From: Paraspadella gotoi
Lineage: Eukaryota > Chaetognatha
Assembly: GCA_051294375.1 (NCBI GenBank)
Contig: CM119271.1
Location: forward strand, 3,193,061-3,257,060
Length of the DNA stretch: 64,000 nucleotides
Reading direction: 5' to 3'
Positions 22,138-35,000 of the stretch are shown here, piece after piece. A model generated the notes under the pieces. It had not been told where the DNA came from, searched no databases, and saw only the letters and a program-made list of their open reading frames with translations. A program made the translations under genes and the position numbers. Each line of letters begins with the position of its first letter. Position 1 is the first letter of the stretch.

Positions 22138-22861
22138 AGAGAAAAAAACTAGCAAGCAGGCAAGCAAACCGACCCCCGCCGCCTGGAAATACGCTATCCC
22201 TCATCTTAGAAAATGAATTCGAGATCGTAATCTTTTTTTCTTTAACAGGAATTTTTCCAGAAAAAAGATAAAAAGTGAAAAAAAATTTAAAGAAAAATTT
22301 CCGGATTGAAACGAAATCCGGAGAGAGTTCAACCTCGGGGCTGAATGAACCATTTCTGGTTAATTTGTTAAATTATTAATTTTACCGGTTGTTTATAGTT
22401 TGTTTTTTTACACTAAATGGACAACGCATTTCCAAAGCGAGTTTCAGCCGAGTCTAGTCGAGCATGAGATTTATAAATTTGATCAATCAGAGATACCGCG
22501 TCCAGGTTAAGGATTTGAAATCGTTTTAATTGAACGATTATGTCACGATTATGTCACAACCTTAATGTCACACCATCTGTTCCCCGTCTATTCCATAATC
22601 TATCCAACATCTGTCCTTCCATCTTTTACGGTTAACCCGTCTCTTGCTCATCCATCCTATATAATCCCGTCTCTTCGCCCTTATATTTTTCATCTGTTCC
22701 CCGTCTCCTTTTCAAAATCGATTCGGAGGCTTTTCGTCCTCAGCGAAGCAACGTCACTTTTTCCCGGATAAGAAATTTTGAGAGTCAAACGCGAAGTGTG
22801 CCCGTGTATAATACCGTTTCAGCTGTTTAATAAGCAATTGAATTTTATGTTAACTTAGTGG

Positions 22862-23080
22862 AGGACGATGCCGCGATCAGTTCACCGTCCGTTGCACACA
22901 AGGTCCCGAACTTCGGATCGGGCTGTAGTCCCTCACTACAGGTGGGAAGCTCCGTCCCGCTTTTACTTGTGTGAATCAGCAGGGCGCGAATCCGAGTCTT
23001 TTGGGTTGGGAGGAGCTCGTGCTACCTCCGGCGCCATAGGTGCTGCTGATTCTCGGACGAGTAACGGGGTATGAAATAAC
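22862..23080 (+). other. Conserved GC-rich block (right copy)
   Basis: Inverted counterpart of 20,241-20,455 within the right arm, with a few indels. It contributes no independent evidence of function because it is part of the arm duplication. Confidence 0.3.
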
Positions 23081-25416
23081 TACCTCAACATTATCCACAT
23101 TCATGATTCGATTAATGAAACTTCATTTTTATTATGATTAATTATTCTTTGCAATTGTATTAATCCTTTTTCTTTGATTCTCACCCTTACAAATTTAAGA
23201 CCTCCATTCCTCTTTCCTGTCATCTTCAATCATGATATCAATCATGATATCTAAAAATAGATTTATTCATCATAATTGTGACACGTACGATTCTACATAT
23301 GTGCAACGCATGTGTTCACTGTTCAGTTATCTCTGTCTAACATCTACTGTTTATATTGAAAAACCCGGTAACAAGTAGTTAAGATGTATTTTAGAATTTC
23401 AAAAACGCTCGATGAAAAGAACAAAAATTTGTTTTTAAATACGGTGCAAAATACGGCGCTTAAAAAATAAAATTATCTCTCTATCGAATCGTAAAATAAG
23501 GCAATGTATAAAAAAAATAGAGATGGAGGTTTTGCAGAGGGTGAAAAAAGCTTTGAACGGTCCCTTAACGTTTCCATTCACCAAGTCGAGATTTTAGGAA
23601 AAAATGTGGTTGCGAAGGCCTTAGTTATTTATCAAATATCAAGGGTAAATTTCTTTCGCTTTTGGTTTTATTAATTAATAATCACATCTTGCTTATCGAA
23701 ACGCTTCAGCGATAGACCATGCTCTTCATGGCTTGAATGTGATTCAGCACGTCTTTTTTCGTGACGATGCCTGAAAAAAAAAAGGGCGTAAAATTAGAAA
23801 AATGAATTAGTTTTTTAAAATAGCTTTAACAAATTTGAACAAAAACTGACCTAGAAGGCGCCCATTGTGGGTGACCAGCAGCTGTCGCAGGCCGAGTTTG
23901 GTGAACATGTCACCACGGTCTCCATGGGGGTTTGGTCCGTGATGGTGATTGGGGCCAGGTCTAATATGCGGCGAAGGCGCAAGAACCGACCTATTAGTAT
24001 TTAGGAAAGATTTGAATTTGAATCTTGACAACCCGAATTTTCGTTCATCATTAGAGACGAGTAATGTTTGATAATCTCTCATGACCCCCACCAAGAACCA
24101 TCCGTACAAGCCACAACCCCAGGAATCCCACTCTAATTCCCCACGCCCCTCACCTCCGACGGCATAGAAATGGCCGGCGTGGCGTCGGTGAAGGAGACGA
24201 CGGCCTCGTCCGCGTCGCCTTCTTCGCGCCCGCGTTCTCGATCGCCGCCGCCAAATCTTTGCGGGCGACGAAGCCGACGAGATACTGGGACTCTTCGGAC
24301 ACAACACTGACAACAGGAAAGAAGAAGAAGAAGAAAAAGAAGAAATGGATAAATTTGGGAAAGGTTTATAGATTCTCGCGACGACGACGACGACGACTAA
24401 GACGTCGACGACTACTCACCGGAAACCCGTTGTAAGTGCTCTGTCTCAGGATGAGCTTGACGTTGCGGACGGTCATTCCCTCTTGCTTGATGACGACCAA
24501 GGGAGGCTCGTTGGTTCCCGGCTTCGGTCGCATCACGTGACCTGAGTGGAAAAGGCAAAGGGTCACGTGAGAAATAAGAAACACAAAAAAAATGAAATCA
24601 AAATCGTAAATTCCATAATCGTTAAATAAATTAAATGAAGAGAAAAACTAAAACACATGATCCATCCGTCTTCCTAAATAATTTTCCGTCCGGAGCGACT
24701 GGAAAAAAATCACCCGACAGCGTGGCGTGCTCGAAGGAGTTCTTGCTGTCGAGGTAAGGATATTGATTGAGTTCGATGTGAGCGTCGTAGATGCCGCGTT
24801 TTCCGAAGGCGTCGCGCCCACCCACTTGGCCGTCATGCAGGCCATCATGATGGGGATGATGTAGGTCAGGCCGCCCGTGAGCTCGAACATTATGACGACG
24901 AGGGAGATGGTCATCTCCGCGTGACGCCGCCCAGCGCCGCCGCGGCGCCGACCAACGCGTAGACGCCGGGGGTGATGCAGACCTGCTGCCCCTCCAGGTT
25001 GGCGCAGTCCGCGCGAAGATGTACCAGTCGGGGAAGGTGTAGACGAGCTGGTTGACGCGCGACGCCGACCATGCGACCCACGATGGCGCCTGAGATGAGG
25101 GAGGGGAGCAGAAGGATGTGGGGTTAGAGCCGGCTTAAAAATCAAAGACCAGCGGGCATCTTACCGACGGCCATGGACGGAATGAAGAGTCCAGCGGGAG
25201 TTTTCACGCCGAAAGTAAAAATGGTGATGACGCATTGAAGATGAGAGCCAACGACAGTTGCCACATGGCTTGTGGACGCCGGGACCAGCGGTTGCCTGTG
25301 AAGAGATTATTTTTGCGGAGATGATCTTATTATTTTCTGCGTTTCTCCTTATTTTTTTTCTAATTTTGACGACGCGGATCGATCACAGAATTTATGGTTC
25401 CAAGTGGAACCGGGAT

Positions 25417-25562
25417 TCTTCATGGTTCTTCCCACCAAAAGTGAGCATCTGCTCAGCAACGCGACATCTACCCGAGAGAAAAACGAAAAGAGGAAACCTC
25501 CTCTTCCCGCTTCTCTCCCCTCCCGTACGCTACCTCAGTACGCCGACACGAGACAGAATCAC
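25417..25562 (+). repeat. Left inverted terminal repeat of the DIRS-like element
   Basis: Pairs with 27,639-27,784 in reverse complement, with a few indels. A further 25 bp outside it (TTATGGTTCCAAGTGGAACC...) belong to the element end but not to the shared repeat. Confidence 0.7.
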
Positions 25563-26823
25563 CCGTAACCAAGCAAACCAAGAGGGGGGAATCCCGCGAA
25601 GACTTCGGTGACGTGCCACGCCCACTTGACCGACGTCGTAGAAGGGGGGGATGAGAAACCGCAAAAAGAACCAGTCCATGGACGAAAACCGGGTCTGGAA
25701 AACTGACGGCGGACGAAGCAACGGCCGAAAGAGCTGTCGGGGCGATCAGTTGGCGTCCTTGACGTCCCTGGAGTCCCCCCCTACGCTTGGGAGCGGCGAA
25801 AAACTTGCGAGGCCAGTAGCGACGGCGAGCGGGATTACGCGGACTGCCACGCCATGCTTGCGGCTAACAGAACTGGCGCAATAGTGAGGCCGCCCCGGAG
25901 CGGAGAAGCGAGAATGGAACGCTTGAAGTGACGCTCTGTGGAGCGGTCTCCCGAAAAAGAAGACGTGGAGGGCGGAGAACTGAACAGAACTGTTTGAGAT
26001 CCTGAAGGCGGCCAAGCGTCGACAACTAAGCCCGAGACTCGAGAGCCAAAAATCGCCGCCAAACCCGACGAGGCGTCTCTAAGGGGCTTGGCAAGATCGT
26101 CAAGGTGGCTGCGTCCACTGCACCGGGCCCCTCCGAGCGAAGGCCTCAACCATGAGGCGGAGAGCGTCAGCGACAGAAAGGACAGCATGAGCGGACGTCC
26201 GGCGTCCTCATGATGCGCTCAAAAGCCTTGAAAGCGCGCGTCGTCTTGGAGTCCTTCCGAACGGCGTCGAACTGAGGCCAAGGCAAATCTCTTGAGCAGG
26301 AGACGAAATCCGCCGGCGAAGAGACATCCGACAGCGCCGGAAACGCGTATAGGCGGAAGAACGTCCCACGACGTAAAGAACGTCGTCCTGGCCAACTCTG
26401 CGCAAAAACCCTCCACGCTGTAGGACCCACTCCGAAGGCTGTACAGAAGCACGAGGACAAGAAGTTGTCCAACCCGCAGCAGAAACGGAGGCCGTCGTCG
26501 TCGACTTGCGCAGATGGGGCTCGACGAGGAAGGCGTGACGCAGTCACCCGCTCGAGCGTGAAGGCCGATTCCGCCGCCGAAGAGGCCGCCAAAGAACGCC
26601 GAAGACTCCAAGTCGCTGGGTACAACGAAGACCGACGAAGAACGGCGAAATGCGAACAGAGGCGTCCAAGAACCATTAAGAAAAAACGTACATGGAAAAA
26701 AAAGAGAAATCATTGAAAAATGACAGTCTCAAAAAAAAGAACCCCAAAAAACACCCCACCAAACAAGACAAGCGGAGCCTGAGCGCCCTCCGCACCGGTG
26801 GTGCCAGGGTGGACGGTGGGTGG

Positions 26824-26912
26824 TTGTTGGTGGGGAAGAACCATGAAGGAATCCCCGGTTCCACTTGGAACCATAAATTCTATCATGTAGTTCTTCCCAC
26901 CAACAAGTGAGC
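26824..26912. repeat. Internal complementary region (circle-junction copy) of the DIRS-like element
   Basis: Read on the minus strand it contains TTGGTGGGAAGAACTACATG (right end), AGAAT, then TTATGGTTCCAAGTGGAACC (left end), and finally GGTTCTTCCCCACCAACAA. The whole segment also folds as a hairpin. Confidence 0.65.
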
Positions 26913-27638
26913 CTGTAACAAGACAGGCAAAGGCCCGACAAAAAACAAACAAACAAAGTCGAGTTAGGTGGGGCACAGGAGGAAACCCCTCTGTACGCCG
27001 AAATGTACGCCAAAAAAAAGGCGAAAAACAAAAACGAAAAGAAGAACTCACCGCCGGAAGACTCTCCAATTCGGAACGAGACGAGCGGCGAAACTCCCTA
27101 AATTCGCGACGAACGCTATAAGAGCGTTGCTAATTTGGAGAACTGCCTCCATCTGAAGGGGCATACTTCGGCCTGACCAGAAAAGCCCGGAATGGCTGAT
27201 GGTGGAGGCGGTGGAGGCGGCGGCGAAGGCGGCGGCGGAAGAGACATGAGGGTAGTCGAGTTGAAAACTGCGCGCCTCAGTCCAAAAAACGGAGAGCACT
27301 GGACAAACAAGGGGGCCGAAACAAGGTTCTCCCCCCTGCAGCGTACTAAGCGCCGTGGGCAAACGAGAGGGCCAGTCGCGGCTCTTCCCTCCGCAGCCGC
27401 GCAGGGTGCGTCGAGGGCAGCGAAAGGGCGAGTCAGGCTCTTCCTCGAAGCACGCACAACGAAAGACGAAAAAAGATGGCGCCGTGGGAGAAAACTTCAA
27501 AGCCACGTGTCGAAAATATCTGTATTCTGAACTCCAAAAAAAGGAACGAAAAAATATGCAAAATTATTCAAAAAATAATCAAAAAATATTTTCGTAAAAA
27601 GCCGGGAGACTGTGAGCGCAAAAGCGCGAACAGAGAAG

Positions 27639-27784
27639 TGATTCTGTCTCGTTCCGGCCGTACTGAGGTAGCGTACGGGAGGGGAAGAGAAGGCGGGGAA
27701 GAGGAGGTTTCCTCTTCGTTTTTCTCCGGAGATGTCCGTTTGCTGAGCAGATGCTCACTTGTTGGTGGGGAAGAACTACATGAT
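27639..27784 (-). repeat. Right inverted terminal repeat of the DIRS-like element
   Basis: Reverse complement of 25,417-25,562. Shared parts include TACGCTACCTCAGTACG and GAGGAAACCTCCTCTTCC. Confidence 0.7.
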
Positions 27785-29662
27785 AGAATCAGCGACGAAG
27801 ACTAAGTAGATTTCCAAACTGAGATAAATCAACGAACAGTCGATTCGAAAGGCTATTACTTCATCCAGACTATCACGATTTTCTCCTTCTTCTACTCTCC
27901 TTTCATCCACCGCCGCATGGGCGCCGACCCCGGTTCCGATTATCGGCGAAGGACAAAGTCGCCAGAGCGGCTGATTGACTCTCGTTAGAGGGCGGTCGAC
28001 TCGCCGGAGAGAAGCTCCAGATCAGTTCAGAGCCGGACATTCCGGGGTGAAAGGGGATGTGAGTATGAGCGAAACCGTCGGTCAAGGCTACGAGTCCGAG
28101 AACTTCAACGAGGATGGCGCTTTTGTCCTAGATTTTTTTTTTTTTTGGAGGGGAGGGGGGGAGGTGAATGACAAGTGTGAAAAAAGATGGTGAGTGGAAA
28201 TCTTAAAAATATCATATGATTTGTGTGTAGCCCGGAGACTCGAGAGCGAGGTTCAACAAATCGTGAATTCTCCTATGACAATTGAGGTCATATACCTTGC
28301 GTGCAACGATCATTTTAAAAAATCTTTATTTCACAACAAATTAATCACGAGACAAAATGTTAATCTTCAATTTATTCACAAGAATTAACTACCGTAATTT
28401 CACAACGCAACCCCCTCGCTCACCCAAAATGTGTTTTTCCTCACGCGGGCACCAAAAGATGTTGGCCTTGATGAAGATGGCGCCCCAGACGCCGCGAAGA
28501 TGCCGAGAGCCCACGAAGGGATATGAGTTCGAAGAGGTACAGGGCTCGTTATAGCTGATGAAAAACATTCACGGCCTGGGCGGAAAAAATATAAAATATT
28601 TAATATTAAATCATATTTTAATATTTGAAAGGGCTTTTTTCGTCCTTCCACAATGTCGCGAAACTGTTCATCGTTGGAAAGGGTGATGGACGAAGTGACG
28701 AAGGCGGCGACCAGCGCGCAAGTAAAAATCGCCACAAGTTTTTCAGGGGGAAATAATAGAGACCTTCTCCAGGGAGAAACGACTCCGCCTTTTTGTGAGA
28801 AAAAAAAAGAGGTTGTGGAACGCAAGGTTCGTGAGAAGATCAACGGTTGACGATTGGTGTTGTAGTTGTTCGTCCACAGGTTTTATTATTTTCTCCCGAT
28901 TGCCAATTAATTCCTCATCTCTCATTTCTTTGTTTCTTCTTCCTTTCTTTCTTCCTCCCCATTTTTCTTATTTACTTTTATTAGATACTTTTCTTTTCTT
29001 TCTTCCCCTCTTCCCCATCTGTTTTCTTTTTCCTTTTTCTTCTCTTTTCTCTCTCACCGGCGGGGGCGCCGAACGGCAACGCTGGACGCCGGCCGCCGCC
29101 GCGCCGACCAAATCCCCTTTTCTTCGCTTCGTTTTCTTCCGTTAAAAATTATATAACAATATTAATTTACATTAGGAAATATATATCATTAATATAATAC
29201 TGAACCCCTTGGTACCAAGGCGCTAACCGTATTTGGGAAAGATATTAGGCGAGTATATTTCGATGCGAACAAGCGACGTGCACCAAAGGACCCTTCCTTC
29301 CGCCAAGGGAGAGTCCCGAAGCGACGGCGAGCATAGCCGCTATGGACTTGATGACAAGGGTCCACTTGCCGAGTGGTAGCTGGAGAACAAAACGCGAAGA
29401 GTAAAAATCGCCGCTGAGAATCACGAACTCTTTCCTCGGATCCCTCACCCGCGAATGATGAACCCGGACAAAATGGTCTTTGATTTCGGGAAATCCCAGA
29501 CCCGCAAGCGTAAGGGCAAAGACGCGACGAGGAGGGCGTGAAGTGGCGCCAAAAAATGAGCGCCATTCGCCGCGTACATGATGAAAGAGATGGTCGTAGC
29601 GGCGGCGTTTCGGACCTCGGCGAACGACTCGAGCCAAACGAGCCCATACGTCCGGCAAGTCT

Positions 29663-31394
29663 ACAAAAAAAAACTCATCATTCTTTAAATATAACATCTA
29701 AACTCGGACTTAATCTCACGTTTTTCAGATTAAATTCCCTTCTGATGTAACTTTTTTTTTTCTAAACCATCCGACCGGATTTTGGATTTCAATATTTTTC
29801 TCCCGCGAAGCTTGTATCAAATTTCTTTCAGATTTGTTCGAGAATCGTCCTAAATAGAATCGTTAATTATCATACCATCAAATGTCCGACGTTTCAAATC
29901 AAAATTATCATTCGGACAACGTTCCCATTAGTTTCGCACATTGAATCGTTAAAAAAAAAGGATCGTTTAATATCAAAGTTATAAAAAAAGCCTTTTTTTC
30001 TGCGTTTTTGATACACGGGGGGTGGGGGGGCGGCTCTTTCTCTCTTCCTCCCTCCCTCCATCCAAAAACCCAATTTTCTTTGTTATGTGATTGAGAACGA
30101 GACTTGACTAAGGATAGATCAATTATCAACCACTAAAAAAAAAAAGTAAAAAATATTTTTTATCTGCGTGACTTAAAACATAAAAGTCGCTTTTATTCTT
30201 CGGTTCGAAACTTCTTTCGATTTTGCTTTGTTTTTTTCTTTTTTCTTTTATTTTTCACTTCGGGTTTTGTTTCGTTGAAACAAATTTAGGGATCTGGTTT
30301 GTTTTTTTTTTTGTTGGTTTTTTCATTTTTTGCCGCAATGGATTTGACCCTTTTTTCTCTGGCTTTTGTAAAGATCAATTGCGAAATTGGCCTCAATAAA
30401 ATCAAAATATCCTCAAACTTTCAAAAAACGATGATAAATGGTTAAAAATCAATATTTTAATCGAATCCGTTTCGTTTAACTTTTTTAGTTGCTCCCCGAG
30501 TACTCGCGGAGCAACTCTATAAGTTACTTTTCGGTCGGTCGGTCGACATGTTTATCAGTCGGTTTGTCCCATTTACGTTATTAAAAATAAAATTGATTTG
30601 CATAAAGTTGGTTGCTCATTTGTAAAAACTCAAGTTTAAGTAACTGCTTGCGCCGCCTTTAGGAATTCTTAAAATTTTATAGACAGAATTTTGATGCAGT
30701 GCATGTCATAAATAAACGGGCAAAAAAAGTTTTCATGTTATGTCATATCATATCGTATATGATCAAAGAGAAATACATTTAAAAGTAAAGTTACTGCGGC
30801 GCAACACATTGGAATTACCGTTCTTGTTTTTCTATTGTTTTCCTTCACGACGCCCATCATTGTGTTTTCGTATCTTTTTCGCCGGCAATAAATCGACGAA
30901 AAGGGAAAAAAAAAGATAATTTGGGCGAAATTTCTATTCGACTTTCGTTTACATAAACAGGACAAAAAAATCTTTCTTAATCGCTTTACATCGATTTTGA
31001 TAAGAAATCTCTCATGCCCGCCGAAATTGGATGACCGCTGGGTGGGCTGAAAGGATTGCAGGAAGAAATTAAAGAAAGACGAAAAAATGAACTAAAATGC
31101 CGGAGGTTCTATTTGCTTAGCAATAACTCGATTAATTCTCTAAGACCCATTAACGTAGGAAAAGACATGGCGGTTAGAAAAATTTGGTAGTAGCTACTTT
31201 TTTGTTCGGTAATAACGTAATGATCTTAATCCCCATCGGTATTTATGAAATATTGAAGAAATTTCCTTTATCTTTTCGCCTCAAGACTCAAATTAGGCTT
31301 GGCCTAATTTTTTCTACTTTTAAACTTTCAAGTCTCGATCCGCCTTGCGAATTAAGGACACGCCCCACGGCGCGCCCGTCCCGGTCCGCTTCTA
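29663..31394. other. AT-rich intergenic region between the inverted repeat and the heat-shock gene
   Basis: No gene seen. It holds one copy of a dispersed repeat (30,491-30,670, listed separately) and several homopolymer-rich stretches. The open frames here are short and AT-biased. Confidence 0.5.
30491..30670 (+). repeat. Dispersed repeat with palindromic end (copy 1)
   Basis: Starts with the near-perfect palindrome GAGTACTC embedded in GTTGCTCC...GGAGCAAC, followed by TCTATAAG and a CGGTCGGTCGGTC run, then GTTGCTCATTTGT. An inverted copy lies at 62,985-63,156. The class is unknown. Confidence 0.7.
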
Positions 31395-31414
31395 CTTCTA
31401 GACCTTTCCCGACT
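31395..31414 (+). promoter_or_regulatory. Candidate heat-shock element upstream of the sHSP gene
   Basis: Four contiguous 5-bp units alternate as TTC-nn-GAc-nn-TTC-nn-GAc (CTTCTAGACCTTTCCCGACT). Both TTC units are perfect and both GAA units keep the G and first A. It lies about 305 bp before the ATG of a small heat-shock protein, in a GC-rich patch. No TATA box is assigned. Confidence 0.4.
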
Positions 31415-31718
31415 TTCGAATTCTCGCGCGGAGAAAACTAAAACTTTTGCCGACTCAATAAAACTCTCGAAAACGTTCTAAACCCGTTTTTTTTTTTAAG
31501 GCCGCTTTCGCGGAAAACATTTCGAAATCCTCAAGGCTCAAAACCCTCTTTTGCGCCGGCGAGACTTAAATTTAAATCTTTTTTTTTGGCAACTTTCGGC
31601 TTTTGGCAACTCTTCGCGAGTAGAGACGTAACCTTGGAAACGAAATTACTCGGCCAAGAAAAATAATAGCAATTGTGGTTAAAAAAAAACAAAAAAACAA
31701 AAAACAAAACAAAAGACG

Positions 31719-32005
31719 ATGGCGTTTCGTCGAGATCCTTTTTTCAACGATCCATTTTTCGATGATTTCGAAAGAGACATGCAGGACTTTAGGAAGAAGT
31801 TCTTTTCAACATCATTCTTCGGGTAAAATTTTCGATTTGAGGCAATTTATCAATCAAAACTAACAAGCAATCGATTAATCAATCACTCGAGTGTAATTTA
31901 AATCGGTTTCAATCTTCACCATCTTTGTTGACAATCAATCAAATCAAAGCCAAAGGAAATATATTATTTGTGATTCTCTCTCTCTCTCTCTCTCTCCTCT
32001 CTCTA

Positions 32006-32084
<79 letters not shown>

Positions 32085-35000
32085 ATTTAAATTAACATCA
32101 AACGAAACTAATGTTCCTCTCAGCGACGAACCAGCAGCGACCGGCTCGATGTTTTCGAGTCATCGTCCTCGACTCGGTGACCGGATGAGCGACCGGATCG
32201 GCGACCGGATAGGAACTGGATCAAGCATCGGCACCGGCCTGACGGGATTCCGTTCCAACGCCGCAAATCGCGCCGCGGCGCCGCCCCCGAGGGAGTCGTG
32301 GTACGAGCGAGAGGTGGCGCCGTTCAAATCTGGGCCCAGGTCAGTTGATAAGGGTGGGGCCGGCAGGGAGGATCTATCCATGATTAAATCCCAGTTTTAA
32401 ACCCTTGGCCCTCCCCCACACAAACACTCACCCACTCTGGTAATCAGCAAATACGCCGGCTCCGACTTCTCGCGGAAGAACAGTCTCTACGAAGGCCCCT
32501 TGATCGAGACGATTCCCTCCACCTGCTCCACCCCCTGTCCCTCGGAATATAGCAGGTTCGCATGGGGAGATTGTCAACATGATCAGTGACGTACTACTAG
32601 GTTCATAATATTTATGATAAATGTAAAAAGAGGCGCGTTTTTGCAGGCAGACAGGTGATAAAAGAACCAAATATGAAAATCATCGCGCTGTTTTATCTAT
32701 ATGCGTTTGTCTTTTGTTATTTTAGTTTGGCATGCTTGCGCGCTCCTAGCGTTAACCAGAATTAGTTTAGTTTTGTTTTTCTTTATGTATAGTAAGCAAA
32801 TCAAACTTGCTTTTGTTTGTTTCTTAATAATATTAATTATTTGCTTTTAATTTTTTTAACTTACAATAAATATTTATTGCAAGCATTAAATTAAACAATC
32901 CCGGCGTACACGAGAATACGTAAAAACCACAAAAAGGCCAAATTACCGCCAACTCCTTTTTTCTCTCCGTTTGTCAGCCTCGGCGACATTTGTTCCCGCA
33001 GATCTTCGACGGTGAAAGAGCCGCTATGGAGCCCCGACTGCCCCACCTCCCCGCCCCCTTCCTACGCCGCCTCGGTCGCCTCGGAAGCCCCCGTCATCGG
33101 GACGGAAGGCCCCAAGTATTCCTCGGAGATCTTCATCCCGGCCAAACTTCCCAAAGAGTACGAGCGAAAGGACTCCGTGCCGCTCAGCAACAACGTCATC
33201 ATGGAGGAGAAAGGTGAGGGTGGTGGTGGCGGGTGGTTGAGGTGGGATGAAGGGGGTGGGAGGAAAATGTCGATATGGAGGAAAAGAAAATTTAGGCGCC
33301 ATCTTTGTCGAAATTTTATTTTCTGGGGATATTTCGGAGTCAGTCTCGCTTTCCTTTTTCTCTCTCTGTGCATTTATTGAAGCGTTTTGATTATTCATTA
33401 AGATTTCGATGTATTTATCTATCTATCTGGATCAGTCCATCTATTTTTGTGTTTAGATTTCTATCCATCTGTATTGATACTAGTGTCTATCTGCTCGACC
33501 GTTTTGAAATGTTTCACTTTCTATTTGTGACTTTTTTTCTAGTCATCTAAAATTCTGCCTGTCGACACTTTAAATTTTATTTATCAATATTTAATTTTAA
33601 CCATTCTATGATCTATCTCTACTTTTTATCTAAAATTGTTAATACCAATTCAATTTTCCATCGTCAGACGGCGTAAAGAAGATGAAGATCCAACTCGACG
33701 TCGGAAATTATTCTGTGGAGGAAATCAACGTGACGGCCGAAGATCAGAAACTCAAGATTAACTGTTGCAAGGAGGTCACCGACAGAGGTTAGAGGGTCCA
33801 AGGATTTAAAGAGGGTCACTGATAGCGGGTAAATGGATACAGAGAGGGTCAAAATCACTGTCACAAGCGAGAGGGTCCTGAGTACAAAGAGGATCACTGA
33901 CACAATGACACAGGGTAGACTAAAAGAAAACGACAAAATCAATCGGGCATTGCTATGATTTCATCACACCTTAATTAGTGACACGGTGGCTCATTGAGTA
34001 ATACCATCAGCTAATGACCATTAGGTACCGGGATCGATCCCCAATGATCCCTGCGGGAATCTTGAGGACGGCCATAAACCGTCTTGGTGGCATGGAAAAC
34101 CCCCCAAGAGTCTTGGCAAGACTGGTTCCAAGCCGAAGACCCGTTCATTTGCTGCTGATTGGGCTCAGAAGTTACGGACAGTAGTCTTCAGCCCACTTCG
34201 CTCCACTTCGCTCCTTATTCACAATTTTTTAATAAAAATTTCCTAAATTCGGATTTGCCAATAAAAAAATCGTCGACTTCTCGACATTTTCCGTTTTGTG
34301 GAAAACGAAATCGACAACAATAACGACATTATTTTGTCAACAACAATAACGACAATCCTCATTTTCCAGACGGCGGCGTCGAGACCCAAGAATACAAGAA
34401 GACGCTGAATCTGCCGGAGTCGGTCGACCCTGAGTTGATCACGTCTTTCCTCTCACAAGACGGAATCCTCACCGTCGAGTGCGTCCTCACGGAGCCGGAG
34501 AAAATCCGGCGGGATCCGGCGCAGGACGGACCGATCACCAAAGACGACGATGGGAATCAGGTGGATGGGTGCGGGGCGCGGTGGGGGGGGGGAGGTTAGT
34601 GTCCCGATTGAGTCGAGTCTGAGTCAAAGTCAAGTGTAAGTTCAAGTCTTCAAGGTCAAGTCGAGGTCAAGTCAAGGTCATGAGGAAATCAATGTTAACA
34701 TGTTAAGTCAATGTGAAGTCAACACAAAGTCAATGACAAGTTAAAATGCAATCAATGTGAAGTCAATGTTAAGTCAATGAGAGGTCAATAAGAATTCAAA
34801 GTGAAGTTCAACGCGAATTAAAGGGAAATTAAAGGGAAAAGTCAAAGTCAATTGAAGAAATGTAAAGTCAAATGAAAATATCCGAGGTCAATGCTTAGTC
34901 AAAGTCAATGTTAAGTCAATCTGTAGTCAATATGAGATCAATGTGAAGTCAAGGTAAATTTAAGGTCAGGGTCAAGTCTACGTCGAGTCAAATTTTACAT

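Larger units (their letters stand above)
25392..27784. mobile_element. DIRS-like element with inverted termini and internal complementary region
   Basis: The insertion interrupts CLC intron 11 in the right arm, and the left arm keeps the empty site. Both borders show AGAAT (25,387-25,391 and 27,785-27,789). Inverted terminal repeats of about 146 bp lie at 25,417-25,562 and 27,639-27,784 and share GTGAGCATCTGCTCAGC. At 26,824-26,912 an 89-bp segment contains, in reverse orientation, the right end, the AGAAT core and the left end joined together, i.e. the junction a circular form would have. This layout is the hallmark of DIRS-type tyrosine-recombinase retroelements. Coding-like but frame-broken stretches occupy the interior. 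I found no intact reverse transcriptase or tyrosine recombinase, so the element looks non-autonomous or deleted. Confidence 0.6.
21725..29662 (-). repeat. Right arm of the giant inverted repeat
   Basis: Reverse complement of 15,112-21,576, longer because it holds a 2.4-kb DIRS-like insertion at 25,392-27,784. Differences from the left arm are dominated by small insertions and deletions. The match stops abruptly at 29,662, inside the CLC exon 6 homologue, and the sequence beyond is unrelated. Confidence 0.9.
23706..29662 (-). pseudogene. CLCN3/4/5-like: Partial second copy of the CLC exchanger gene, frameshifted
   Basis: Reverse-strand copy of CLC exons 6 (from its middle) to 17. The stop codon lies at 23,706-23,708 and the homology ends at 29,662. 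Exons 1-5 are absent. Reading frames are broken by small indels: for instance two extra bases in the exon 13 homologue just before ...[15 protein letters not shown], and losses in the exon 15 homologue. Intron 11 carries the DIRS-like insertion. Either this is a true decayed duplicate, or it is the other haplotype joined head to head by the assembler with poor polishing. The missing 5' half would prevent a normal product in either case. Confidence 0.8.

Noticed and set aside
26167-26713. Minus-strand frames of ~165 codons in the DIRS-like element
   Set aside because: Some segments look coding, but plus-strand frames do so equally; neither strand shows RT or recombinase motifs, so no gene is called.
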